Below, piece by piece: positions 1-7,190 of a DNA stretch of 42,160 bases. Positions within the stretch are counted from its first letter, which is position 1; every line of letters starts with the position of its first letter. Below the pieces are notes generated by a model. That model saw nothing but the letters and a program-made list of their open reading frames with translations. It was not told where the DNA came from and did no database searches. The position numbers and the translations under genes are program-made. Source of the stretch: Streptomyces sp. H27-H5 (GTDB lineage Bacteria; Actinomycetota; Actinomycetes; Streptomycetales; Streptomycetaceae); contig NZ_JAPNLK010000073.1 of assembly GCF_026627505.1 (NCBI RefSeq), forward strand, positions 1 through 42,160. Direction: 5' to 3'.

Positions 1-117
1 CGGATCCGCTCCTACATCTCCACCGTCCGCAAACACGGCATCAACCCCCTCACCGCCCTACGCGACCTCTTCGCCGGACGGCCATGGATGCTGCCCACAA
101 CCAGCGGAAACCCCTAA
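1..117 (+). CDS. IS66-type transposase, C-terminal 38 residues (partial)
   Basis: Frame 1 reads RIRSYISTVRKHG and continues to a TAA at 115-117, eight bases before the IS terminus. The RSYIST-RKHG-ALRD pattern followed by a Pro-rich end resembles the C-terminus of IS66-family (TnpC-like) transposases in actinomycetes. The 5' part lies outside the window. Family assignment rests on recall of this C-terminal pattern and on the GTAA terminus; the DDE core is not visible. Confidence 0.6.
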   Translation, partial: RIRSYISTVRKHGINPLTALRDLFAGRPWMLPTTSGNP

Positions 118-125
118 ACAGTTAC
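1..125 (+). mobile_element. End of an IS66-type insertion sequence (partial)
   Basis: Bases 1-125 are identical, in inverted orientation, to 42034-42158, and the two copies diverge exactly after the terminal GTTAC (read outward: GTAAC). IS66 elements commonly end in GTAA, so base 125 is taken as the IS terminus. Only the 3' tail of the transposase lies in the window. That identity stops sharply at a plausible IS terminus on both sides supports a repeat of identical copies. Because the window begins inside the IS, the element's length and its other end cannot be seen. Confidence 0.75.
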
Positions 126-134
126 GAACCATCG

Positions 135-153
135 GGCGCCGTTCCTCGGCGCC
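135..153 (-). terminator. Hairpin after the DUF4235 gene
   Basis: GGCGCCG (135-141) and CGGCGCC (147-153) form a perfect 7-bp stem with a 5-base loop. It starts 8 bases beyond the stop codon of the minus-strand gene at 161-427. No U tract follows, as is usual for high-GC actinomycete terminators. It sits between the gene and the IS end. Confidence 0.6.
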
Positions 154-160
154 GCCGCGC

Positions 161-427
161 TCAGCCCGGCCAAGTGCCCGTGAAACGCCGGGCGGCCACG
201 GCGCCCGAGCGGTCGACCGCGGCCTTGACCACGGCGAAGATCGCACCCTGGATGGCGGCGGCGATGAGGATCTGCCGCCAGGTCCGGTCCTCGTCCGTGG
301 CGTCGGGGGCGTCTCCCTCGCCTTCGACGAGCTTCCAGATCTGCCGGAACACGGCGCCCGCGATCATGCCGCCGGCGGCGCCCAGGGCCAGCCCGACCGG
401 CTTGTAGGCGAGGGTGGCCGCCTTCAT
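161..427 (-). CDS. DUF4235 family small membrane protein
   Basis: An 88-residue protein beginning MKAATLAYKPVGLALGAAGG. It has a Gly/Ala-rich hydrophobic segment near residues 8-28, a charged middle (EGEGDAPDATDEDRTW) and a second hydrophobic segment around residues 51-70 that ends in an AAVDRSGA-type region. This is the DUF4235 layout found widely in Streptomyces. The function is unknown; a membrane location is inferred. Its ATG overlaps the stop of the upstream small gene (ATGA at 424-427), so the two are translationally coupled. A strong hairpin follows its stop, so it is probably the last gene of the operon. Confidence 0.8.
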   Translation of the reverse strand: MKAATLAYKPVGLALGAAGGMIAGAVFRQIWKLVEGEGDAPDATDEDRTWRQILIAAAIQGAIFAVVKAAVDRSGAVAARRFTGTWPG

Positions 428-615
428 CGCAGGTGCCCCCGGTCACGGCGGTGCCCCCGGCCGTGGCGCATGAGCAGGAGGGCCATCGGGGCCATCCCTC
501 CGACTGCGAGCAGTGACGTCGTCGGGTCGGCGGGCGCCGCGGGCGTGCGCTCGGACTGCCCGCGGGGCGTCGCCGGTGTGGGGGTGCCGAAATCGGTTCG
601 GCGGTCGTTCGTCAT
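424..615 (-). CDS. Small hypothetical protein upstream of DUF4235
   Basis: A 63-residue ORF starting MTNDRRTDFG with a clear GGAGAAGG ribosome-binding site 7-8 bases upstream. The N-terminal half is polar and Pro/Thr-rich. A short hydrophobic stretch (LLAVGGMAPMALLLM) precedes a basic His/Arg-rich tail, consistent with one membrane-associated helix. It overlaps the DUF4235 start by 4 bases (ATGA). The domain is not recognised; DUF4235 genes often follow small holin-like or DUF3618-like genes, but this one is too short to assign. Confidence 0.65.
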   Translation of the reverse strand: MTNDRRTDFGTPTPATPRGQSERTPAAPADPTTSLLAVGGMAPMALLLMRHGRGHRRDRGHLR

Positions 616-1275
616 CGGTGGACCTTCTCCTTGATCTCGGCCGGATCGGCCTTGACTCTGTCGATGGTCGACACTCCGTCGATGGTCGAGCAGGGCGATG
701 GTCTACTCGGGAACGGGGGCCGGATCCTGCGATCCGCCACGCCCTTCCGGTGGCGATCAGCCGGGGAATTGACAGCCGGAGCGGGAAGAACACACAGCGG
801 CGGCTTTTCCTGTCGGCGGTCTTTTCTCGAAGGAAGCACCCATCGTCGTGATGACGCGCCTACCCGACAAACGACCGGGCATCCACCCGGGGGCGGAGAA
901 TCCGACCCGGGAATCGAATCAACCCGGTGGCGAATGGGACTCTTTGCGGACACGGACGGTGACGAAGACGAGGTGAGCGTGGGTCGCGCCCCTCACTCTC
1001 GGCCCGAAATCATCGGTCCGGGGCGGATCCGGATACGGCTGCCGCAGATTTTCGTTTCCCGGGGGGAGCGGGTGTCTGGCGGACGGTCTCGGGTTCCTCG
1101 TCCGGGGCATTTCCGGTTCCCCGTACCAGGGCTTCCATGCACGAGAAGCCCTTGCGGCGTCGGTGAATCAGGTCACGTCCAAAAGCTTGCGGGCAGCCGG
1201 AATTGGCCGGTGTCGGACACCTCGCGTGATGGCCTGGAGTTCCGGAGGGGACCGTCTGGTCTCCCTACAAATGAT
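616..1275. other. Intergenic stretch without a supported gene; tandem 12-mer
   Basis: No reading frame here looks like a recognisable protein. The sequence holds two copies of GTCGATGGTCGA at 660-671 and 678-689, 18 bases apart, 45-75 bases upstream of the minus-strand start at 615, where a regulator could bind. The remainder is the presumed promoter region of the rsbR remnant on the plus strand. No sigma-factor consensus could be assigned with confidence. Confidence 0.45.
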
Positions 1276-1742
1276 GTGCGCCGCGCTGATGAGAACGTTT
1301 CGGATCGTTTGATCGGCCTGTTGTCCGTCCGGGGTGAGAACCTCGGCGCCGAGTGGGCGGACAAGGTAACCAATTCGCTGGGTGGGCGGGTGAGTCGCGC
1401 GGAGGTCCAGCGCGAACTCCAGGAGCTGTACGCCGCGCTGGTGGCCGCGCTGGGCAGCGGCAGTCTGGACGGGCGCGGCGAGGCCTTCGGTGAGGTCCGC
1501 GCCCTGCTCACGGAGTTGTCGCGGACCCGGGCCCCGGCAGGGGTTCAGTCCCACCGAGACCGCCGTCGGCGTGTTCGCGCTCAAGGAAGCGCTGGAGCCG
1601 GATCGCGCAGACGATCGGGGCCCTGGGCATCGACTTCGGTGACATCGTCACCAAGGCCACCCTCGCCGACGCCCTGCGGCACGCGCTGCGCCGCTCCGGC
1701 GTCTCCTTCTCGCGTACGGCGCCGCGGGCCGGTGGCCGGTGA
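1276..1742 (+). pseudogene. rsbR-like stressosome protein, degenerate
   Basis: From the GTG at 1276 the frame gives an RsbR N-terminal region (SDRLIGLLSVRGENL..., then EVRALLTELSRTRA). At about 1535-1545 one extra C shifts the frame; removing it yields RARQGFSPTETAVGVFALKEALEP, the expected continuation. At about 1590-1600 the sequence jumps to the end of a STAS domain (RIAQTIGALGIDFGDIVTKA...) in yet another frame. The linker and STAS core, normally about 100 residues with the phosphorylated Thr/Ser, are missing. So the gene has at least one frameshift plus an internal deletion. The stop (1740-1742) overlaps the following rsbS start, the usual rsbR-rsbS arrangement. Confidence 0.8.
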
Positions 1743-1919
1743 GCGAGCAGGTTCCGGTCCTGCGGATCGGACAAGTGCTGTTGGTGTCCATCCAGACCGA
1801 TCTGGACGACCAGGCGGTGATGCTGCTTCAGGACGATCTCGCCGCCGCGGTGGTGGAGTCCGGCGCGCACGGGGTGGTCATCGACATCACCGCCGTGGAG
1901 ATCGTCGAGGGGCATGTGG
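1739..1919 (+). pseudogene. rsbS-like STAS antagonist, 3'-truncated
   Basis: A GTG at 1739 overlaps the rsbR stop (GTGA). The protein reads MSEQVPVLRIGQVLLVSIQT, then DDLAAAVVESGAHGVVIDIT, which closely follows RsbS. After about residue 57 (AVEIVEG) the similarity ends: the expected D-S-F/V-G-R phosphorylation region and C-terminal half are absent. The reading frame then runs antisense into the desaturase gene, whose stop is at 1920-1922. rsbT is absent. A deletion or rearrangement boundary at roughly 1900-1919 is inferred. Confidence 0.8.
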
Positions 1920-2987
1920 TCAGGCGGCGCGGGCCTCCCGGATCGGGGCGCCCGCGCGGTGGAGGCTGGCCAGGGTCTGCCGGTAGGACTCGATCAGGCC
2001 GGTCTCCAGGTAGCCGACACCGAGTTCCTGGCAGTGGCTGCGCACGATGGCCTGGGCCCTGCGCAGGTGCGGGCTGGGCATGCTGGGGAAGAGGTGGTGC
2101 TCGATCTGGTAGTTCAGGCCGCCGAGGACGATGTCGGTGAACAGGCCGCCGCGCACGTCGCGCGAGGTCAACACCTGGCGGCGCAGGAAGTCGGGCCGGT
2201 CCATCCCCCGCAGGGTCGGCATCCCCTTGTGGTTCGGGGCGAAGATGGAACCGAGGTAGACGCCGAAGAGGCACTGGTGGACGAGCAGGAACACGATCGC
2301 CTTGCCGGGCGGAAGCACCAGGAACAGTGCGCCGAGATAGGCCGCGATGTGGCCGATGAGGAGGGCGCCCTCCCAGGCCCGGTTCCTGAGGGACTTGTCG
2401 GCGAGCGACCGGAGGCCGGACACGTGCAGGTTGAACCCTTCCAGCGTGAGCAGCGGGAAGAACAGGAAAGCCTGGGAGCGGCCCAGGAGCCGCGGCAGTC
2501 CCTTCGATGCGCGCGCCTGGTCCGGTGTCCAGACGAGGATGTCCGGATCGAGATCGGGGTCGAGGTCCTCGTGGTTCGGGTTGGCGTGGTGCCGGGTGTG
2601 CTTGTCCTGCCACCAGCCGTACCCCATGCCGATACCGAGGTTCCCGGCGAGGCGCCCGGACAGTTCACCGGCCTTGCGCAGGCGGAAGACCTGCCGGTGG
2701 GCGACGTCGTGCGCCAGGAGGGCGACCTGCCCGAACACGAAGGCGAGGAAGGCGGCGACGGCGAGTGTCCACCAACTGTCGCCGATCCACACGAACGCCA
2801 CCCATCCCAAGCCGTAGAGGCCGGTCACCGTGGCGATGCGGAGTGTGTAGTAGCCGGGTCGTCGGGCCATCAGTCCGGCGGCCTGGATCTTTCGGGAGAG
2901 CCGGGCGAAGTCGCTCCCCGTCTCTCCGGGTGCGGGCGCCCCCGGCGCGGGCGGAGGACGCACCGTCTGATGCGAATTCATGATCAC
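1920..2987 (-). CDS. Fatty acid (acyl-CoA/acyl-lipid) desaturase
   Basis: A 355-residue integral-membrane di-iron desaturase. The three histidine boxes are visible: HDVAH (about residues 93-97), HTRHH (about 130-134) and QIEHH (about 296-300). Hydrophobic segments lie around residues 47-85 and 186-240. A Gln as first residue of the third box is typical of front-end (Delta6-like) desaturases; regiospecificity cannot be read from the sequence. GTG at 2987 has GGAAAG six bases upstream; ATG at 2981 is the alternative. The C-terminus appears complete although it abuts the truncated rsbS. A separate transcription unit from the upstream ATP-grasp gene is likely, because a strong hairpin lies between them. 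Confidence 0.88.
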   Translation of the reverse strand: MIMNSHQTVRPPPAPGAPAPGETGSDFARLSRKIQAAGLMARRPGYYTLRIATVTGLYGLGWVAFVWIGDSWWTLAVAAFLAFVFGQVALLAHDVAHRQVFRLRKAGELSGRLAGNLGIGMGYGWWQDKHTRHHANPNHEDLDPDLDPDILVWTPDQARASKGLPRLLGRSQAFLFFPLLTLEGFNLHVSGLRSLADKSLRNRAWEGALLIGHIAAYLGALFLVLPPGKAIVFLLVHQCLFGVYLGSIFAPNHKGMPTLRGMDRPDFLRRQVLTSRDVRGGLFTDIVLGGLNYQIEHHLFPSMPSPHLRRAQAIVRSHCQELGVGYLETGLIESYRQTLASLHRAGAPIREARAA

Positions 2988-3114
2988 AAGTCACTTTCCG
3001 TTGTCCGTCGGTGCCGAAACCGGCGCACCGGCGGCTCTGACCACTGCGCCTACCCGCATTCCCGGGGTTGACGTGCGGTTTCCCGCACGGAAAGCGACGC
3101 CCGGGATCCCCCTG

Positions 3115-3142
3115 CATTCCCCGGGGGGTCTCCCGGGGAATG
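3115..3142 (-). terminator. Terminator after the ATP-grasp gene
   Basis: CATTCCCCGGG and CCCGGGGAATG form a perfect 11-bp stem with a 6-base loop, 7 bases beyond the stop of the minus-strand ATP-grasp gene. A second smaller hairpin, GTGCGG-tttc-CCGCAC, lies at 3073-3088, in the leader/promoter region of the desaturase. Confidence 0.8.
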
Positions 3143-3149
3143 GAGGGGG

Positions 3150-4430
3150 TCAGCGGCCCTCGAAGTCGAGGGCGTCGGCCAGCGCGGCTTCCCGTTCCGT
3201 CACGTCCCCGACGCTCCCGGCGATCACCGCGTACCGCCAGGAGCGGCCGTCGGGCGGAGCGTCCGCGTAGAGGACCACGCCCTCGCCGCTCGCCGGGTCG
3301 AAGGCGAGTCGGTGTTCCCGCAGCCGGTCGAGGGCTCCGTCGAAGCCGAGGGGGCGCCGCGTCCGCCCGGTGGCCACCGACCAGGCCGGACGGGTGACGG
3401 GCGATGCCGCCGTCAGGCGGGTGACCATGGCGTGCGGGGTGGTGGTGGCCGTACGGCGGATGTTGCTCTCGCTCGCGTACGCCTCCCCGTCCGCGTTCAC
3501 CAGGGCATCGACTCCGAACGGTCCGGCGTAGCCGTGGTCGGCCAGATGGCGGCCCAGGGCCGTCCCCCACTTCTCCAGCTCTTCGGCCGAGTGCGCCGAG
3601 GACGGCGGCAACGGGGAGAGGTAGCCCGTGAAGGATCCGTCGGCGGTCCGCATCGCACCGCTGAACAGGGCCTGTGTCCCGGATGCGGTGGTCTCCAGCT
3701 GGATGCTCACCGACTCGACCACGTCGAGGCACTCCTCCACGACCCACGTGCCCTCGGGACCGCCGACGGTGTCCAGCTCCAGGGCCGCCCCGCCCCGCAG
3801 GTCCGCGCGGGAGACGAACCTCAGCCCGTGACCTCCCGCGGACCGGTCGGGCTTGACCACGACACGTTCGTGGCTCTCCAAGAGCTCGCGGGCCACGCCC
3901 TCCGTCTCGTGGCGCCGGCACACCCGCCCCGCCGGCAGCCGCATCCCGAGGTGCTCGGCCGCCTCGCGGAAGCCCGCCTTCGTGTTGAGCAGCATGGTCG
4001 TCTTCAGTGCGGCCGCCGCGGCGTCGACCGTCGGGTAGGGGTGCACCGCGAGGCCGAGGTCCCGGGCGAACGCGATCGCCGACCCGTCGAGCGCCGTCGG
4101 CAGCAGCGCCGCCCCGCGGTCACCGGCGAGAGCCCGGACGTGCTCGGCGAGCCCGGCTTCGCGCACCGCCCGCGCCAGGGGCACGGGGCCGGACGCAGGC
4201 ACCTCGACGACCGTGACCGTCTCCGGGGGCACCCCCGTCAGATCGCACACGTACCGCAGGAACTCCCGACTCAGGGGGACCGGGGTGACCAGTACGTCCC
4301 CGGGCCGCAGCAGCCACGCCTTCCGCGGCGCCTGCTGTGCCCACTGCGTGAGCACCTGCCCCTCCCCGAGATCCACCGCCAGATCCGAGAGGAAGTTCGC
4401 GAAAACGACGAACGGACCCGTCTCACTCAT
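3150..4430 (-). CDS. ATP-grasp ligase, peptide ligase PGM1-related
   Basis: A 426-residue protein from MSETGPFVVFANFLSDLAVD. The ATG at 4430 is chosen because GAGGAG lies 6 bases upstream. The N-terminal ~120 residues look like a pre-ATP-grasp domain. The ATP-grasp fold follows, with a nucleotide-binding strand RVVVKPDRSAGGHGLRF (about residue 195), the WVVEECLD strand, and metal-binding acidic/Asn residues near the C-terminal part (FGVDALVNADGEAY, then ESNIRRT). This arrangement matches PGM1-like ligases (from pheganomycin biosynthesis), which join carboxylates to amines through an acyl-phosphate. The substrate is unknown. No recognisable peptide precursor sits beside it, and the neighbouring desaturase need not be functionally linked. 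Confidence 0.75.
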   Translation of the reverse strand: MSETGPFVVFANFLSDLAVDLGEGQVLTQWAQQAPRKAWLLRPGDVLVTPVPLSREFLRYVCDLTGVPPETVTVVEVPASGPVPLARAVREAGLAEHVRALAGDRGAALLPTALDGSAIAFARDLGLAVHPYPTVDAAAAALKTTMLLNTKAGFREAAEHLGMRLPAGRVCRRHETEGVARELLESHERVVVKPDRSAGGHGLRFVSRADLRGGAALELDTVGGPEGTWVVEECLDVVESVSIQLETTASGTQALFSGAMRTADGSFTGYLSPLPPSSAHSAEELEKWGTALGRHLADHGYAGPFGVDALVNADGEAYASESNIRRTATTTPHAMVTRLTAASPVTRPAWSVATGRTRRPLGFDGALDRLREHRLAFDPASGEGVVLYADAPPDGRSWRYAVIAGSVGDVTEREAALADALDFEGR

Positions 4431-4641
4431 CGCTGCTCCTCTGTCGCCTGCCTCACTGCTACCCGCACGGGCGGCTCCGAGACACGTGACCATGCCCCGT
4501 CACCCTCGCGCCCCACGGCCGGGGGCAACGGAGGGCGCCTCCACCGGGCCTCGCTCATCCCGCGCGTCCGTACGGGGTCGACGAGCGCGAGCAAGATCCC
4601 GGGCGGGCGTCCACCCCCGGTGGCGGCGCCGTGGGCCCGCC

Positions 4642-4973
4642 CTACCGCTGGGCCGGCACGTACCTGTAGCCCACGCGGCGCACGGTGGAGATGCGGTCCC
4701 GGTGGGCGGGGCCGAGTTTGCCGCGCAGTCGGGCGATGTGGACGTCGACGGTACGGCCGTCGCCGATGCGCCCGTAGCCCCAGATGCCCGAAAGGAGGGC
4801 ATCGCGCGTGTGCACCGTGTGCGGGTGGGTCACCAGGTGGGTCAGGAGGTCGAACTCCTGGTACGTCAGGTCCAGTTCGCGCCCGTCGACCTCGACCAGT
4901 CGACGCGCCCGGTCGATCCGGAGGGCGCCGTCGGTGTGAACCCGTTCGTGACGGGGCGTCGGTTCCGACCATG
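4642..4973 (-). CDS. Stand-alone OmpR-type winged-helix protein, likely frameshifted start
   Basis: The frame ending at 4642 encodes a Trans_reg_C-type winged helix: VHTDGALRIDRARRLVEVDG, LTYQEFDLLTHLV, then DGRTVDVHIARLRGKLG and ISTVRRVGYRYVPAQR. There is no receiver domain. No good start codon lies in this frame near the domain. In the neighbouring frame an ATG at 4973 with AAGGGG upstream reads MVGTDAPSRT and would join the domain if one G of the GGG near 4941-4943 were absent. So the gene is either frameshifted or contains a sequencing error. Stand-alone winged helices of this size (about 110 residues) are common in Streptomyces. Confidence 0.65.
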
Positions 4974-5209
4974 GTGAGCCCCTTCGGCTGCTCGGAGTGG
5001 GGTACGGATACCGGGAGTTCGGCCACGTCAGGGCAAGGGGACGTCTGCGGTCGGTTCGACCGCGAGAGTCGGCGCGCCACACACCGGGCGACCCCGGAGC
5101 GACGGTGGGCCGGAGTCGGCCACCGGATGCGGAGGAAGGCGTGCGTGGGGCGAGAGCGAGGCGGCCGCGTCATCGGCGCGCGTCACATGAAGTGCCCTGG
5201 CGGAAAGCC

Positions 5210-5293
5210 CTAGAAGGGTCGGCAGGCCGCGCCGGCGACGAGGCGGAAGTCAACGTGCCTGCGGCGTACGAGCAACGGCTGCGACGGGGGCAT
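5210..5293 (-). CDS. Leader peptide of the sulfur-gene RRHVD family
   Basis: ATG at 5293, with AGGA about 10 bases upstream, encodes 27 residues containing LLVRRRHVDFRLVAGAACRP. The RRH-[IV]-D-[LF] motif and the late Cys match the short 'putative leader peptides' found before sulfur-assimilation genes in actinomycetes, which are thought to act by cysteine-responsive attenuation. The dyad at 5333-5356 lies about 40 bases upstream in the same orientation. No sulfur gene follows on the minus strand (the next gene is the winged helix), so this may be an orphaned leader or half of a formerly divergent sulfur operon. Confidence 0.7.
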   Translation of the reverse strand: MPPSQPLLVRRRHVDFRLVAGAACRPF

Positions 5294-5332
5294 GGCCACA
5301 TCCTGAGGTGCTCGACGGGCGCGCGTCAATAT

Positions 5333-5356
5333 TTTCCTACTGAATACATAGGGAAA
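5333..5356 (-). promoter_or_regulatory. Sulfur-locus dyad, copy C
   Basis: On the minus strand the site reads TTTCCCTA-N9-TAGGAAA, a near-palindrome (plus strand TTTCCTA-ctgaataca-TAGGGAAA). It lies in an AT-rich island of otherwise GC-rich DNA, 40 bases before the leader peptide at 5293. It shares spacing and orientation relative to its downstream leader with the copies at 5514 and 7739. It is a candidate operator for the Rrf2 regulator encoded at 7191-7649; the binding protein is inferred. Confidence 0.6.
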
Positions 5357-5513
5357 GCCGATCCGGCCGCCGGAGCGGTGCGGACGCCGGACCCACCCGG
5401 ACTCACCCGGCCCGACCGGCCCCCGACGCGACGCCGCCGACAGCGTCTTCCATTCCGAGACCGGGCTGTCCGCCATTCGGTCACGCCTTGCCTGGAAGGC
5501 CACTTCGGGCGAG

Positions 5514-5537
5514 TATCCCTAGCAATCCGATGGGAAA
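5514..5537 (+). promoter_or_regulatory. Sulfur-locus dyad, copy A
   Basis: TATCCCTA-N9-TGGGAAA on the plus strand, matching copy B at 19 of 24 positions. It lies 325 bases before the SfnB-like gene. A downstream frame (GTG at 5577) includes LDTPLLTSRRGRP, reminiscent of the PLTSRRHID part of the leader at 7786 but without the HID-C portion, so any leader here is decayed or absent. Confidence 0.55.
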
Positions 5538-5794
5538 GGTGGGGATCTCGGTGACGTGTCGCTCGTCCATACGCCGGTGTCGCCCATACTCGCCGGGCTC
5601 GACACCCCACTCCTGACCAGCCGCCGCGGGCGACCCCCGCAAGGCCGGGGCCGCGACCGCACCGCAGGCCGCCCCGCCTGGTCTCGACCGGCTCCCACCC
5701 GCGCCCCACCCCTCGCGCGCCTCCTCATCTCTCTCCCTCACCCCTTCCTTCCCCACCGGCCGACGCCACCCGACAACGCCCCGGAGTAGCCGAC

Positions 5795-5866
5795 ATGACC
5801 CCTGCCATCCCCCATGGCACCGCCGTCCGCCCAGCGCCACGCGGCGGCGCCCGGGCCTGTCGGTGA
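5795..5866 (+). CDS. Small upstream ORF coupled to the SfnB-like gene
   Basis: ATG at 5795 with GGAG eight bases upstream (5783-5786) encodes 23 residues, MTPAIPHGTAVRPAPRGGAR plus a final ACR. The TGA (5864-5866) overlaps the GTG start of the next gene (5863-5865). The terminal Cys-Arg resembles the end of cysteine-responsive leaders, although the RRHVD core is missing. The overlap implies translational coupling and supports the GTG at 5863 as the true start of the next gene, which has no ribosome-binding site of its own. Confidence 0.5.
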   Translation: MTPAIPHGTAVRPAPRGGARACR

Positions 5867-7074
5867 CGCCCGTGCCGATGACGCCGAGCACCCTCGACCG
5901 CACAACCGCCGCCGAGCGGCGCCGCGTACTCCTGCGCACCACCCGCGACGTGGCGGACGACCTCGCCGCGGATGCCATCGCCCGCGACCATGCGGGCAGG
6001 CCGCCGACCGACGAGGTGGCCCGACTGCGCGAGGCCGGCCTGCTCGCGGCCCTCACCCCGCCGACGCCTGAGCGCGGGAGCGACTGGCGTACAGGATGCG
6101 CCGTCATCCGGAGGATCGCCTCGGCGGACAGCTCCGTCGGGGAGGTGCTCGCCCGTCACTACGTCCACGCGTGGAGCGGACGCTTCCACGCGAGTCAACA
6201 CCACGCGGACGCCCTCGAAGAGGAGTCGGTGCGGGCGCAGTGGCTGTGGTCGGGCGCGTTCCGCGGCATCGCGCCCGACGACGACACCGACGGAGAGGAC
6301 CTCACACTGAGGCCGCGCGACAACGGCCACGTCCTGAACGGGTGCCGGTTCGTGGACACGGCGGCCGCCGTCGCCGACCAGATCGTGGTCGACGCCCGCT
6401 GCGCCGTGACCGGTGACGTCCTGACCGTGCTGATCCCGCCCGGCGCACGGGGCGCGACCGTCGAACCCGCCCACGACCGCCTCGGGCAGCGCGTCGTCGG
6501 CGCGGGCGAGATCATCCTCGACCGCGTCACCATCCCGCCCGGGCAGGTGCTGGGCCGCCGGCCGGACGACGAGGAGGCGACCGCACCCTTCACCGCGCTC
6601 GCCGAGCCGGCGCTCCGGCTCGCCCTGTGCCACGTCGGCCTGGGCATCGTCGAGGGCGCTCTCGGCGAGGCACGCGACCTCAGCAGGGGCGGCCGTGCGC
6701 ACCGGCTCCCCGGTACGGACCCGGATCTCTTCCTGACTTATGGGGAACTCGCCTCCGCGGCCCAGACCGCCACCGCCGTGGTCGACCGGGCGACGGAGGT
6801 GATGGCGCAGGCCCTCGACGCGGGCGCGCGGCTCGACGACGAGGAGGCCGCGGGTGTCGCGGCCCTGGTCGCCACGGCCGAGACGGTGACGTCCAAGGCC
6901 GCCCTGCACATCACCACGCGGGTGCTGGAACTGGCGGACGCCCCCGGTCTGGACCGCTTCTGGCGCAACGCGCGCGTCCTGACCGCCCACCACCCTGCCG
7001 CGCACCGTCTGCGCTCCATCGGGGAGCACTACCTCAACGGTTCCCACCGCGCGGTGGCGGCGACCTTCCACTGA
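5863..7074 (+). CDS. SfnB-like sulfur-acquisition acyl-CoA-dehydrogenase-type oxidoreductase
   Basis: A 403-residue protein of the acyl-CoA dehydrogenase superfamily, close to the SfnB/DszC flavin monooxygenase group that releases sulfur from sulfones and related organosulfur compounds. An N-terminal all-helical domain (LAAALTPPTPERG..., then RRIASADSSVGEVLARHYVH) is followed by the beta domain (LNGCRFVDTAAAVADQIVV, then VIPPG-like loop) and a C-terminal helical bundle ending RSIGEHYLNGSHRAVAATFH. GTG at 5863 overlaps the stop of the uORF; ATG at 5878 is an alternative. Its context (Rrf2 regulator, SsuA-like lipoprotein, leader peptides) supports a role in organosulfur scavenging. A flavin reductase partner is not in the window. 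A hairpin terminator follows. Confidence 0.8.
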   Translation: MTPVPMTPSTLDRTTAAERRRVLLRTTRDVADDLAADAIARDHAGRPPTDEVARLREAGLLAALTPPTPERGSDWRTGCAVIRRIASADSSVGEVLARHYVHAWSGRFHASQHHADALEEESVRAQWLWSGAFRGIAPDDDTDGEDLTLRPRDNGHVLNGCRFVDTAAAVADQIVVDARCAVTGDVLTVLIPPGARGATVEPAHDRLGQRVVGAGEIILDRVTIPPGQVLGRRPDDEEATAPFTALAEPALRLALCHVGLGIVEGALGEARDLSRGGRAHRLPGTDPDLFLTYGELASAAQTATAVVDRATEVMAQALDAGARLDDEEAAGVAALVATAETVTSKAALHITTRVLELADAPGLDRFWRNARVLTAHHPAAHRLRSIGEHYLNGSHRAVAATFH

Positions 7075-7092
7075 CGGCGGGCACCCACAGGA

Positions 7093-7125
7093 CGCGTGTC
7101 CACCACGACCCGACGTGGACACGCG
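7093..7125 (+). terminator. Terminator after the SfnB-like gene
   Basis: CGCGTGTCCAC (7093-7103) and GTGGACACGCG (7115-7125) form a perfect 11-bp stem around an 11-base loop, starting 19 bases after the stop at 7074. The following Rrf2 gene therefore probably has its own promoter. Confidence 0.8.
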
Positions 7126-7190
7126 TTCCGGGACGTCGCCCCGGGCATCGGCCGGGAACGTCGATCGGCGGTGTACGGGATAATGCCGGT

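Noticed and set aside
1828..2987. Long open frames on both strands opposite to and overlapping the desaturase gene
   Set aside because: They are out-of-frame products of GC-rich codon bias: Arg/Gly/Pro-rich, without recognisable motifs, whereas the minus-strand frame has all three histidine boxes.
2665..3921. Long Arg/Gly-rich open frame on the minus strand bridging the desaturase and ATP-grasp genes
   Set aside because: It crosses a strong terminator hairpin, is out of frame with both real genes and contains no domain pattern.
5551..5616. A 21-codon GTG-started ORF with two Cys codons after dyad A
   Set aside because: It lacks the RRHVD leader pattern and a convincing ribosome-binding site; the overlapping frame with LLTSRR is only a partial resemblance. 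Left as a note in the dyad A entry.
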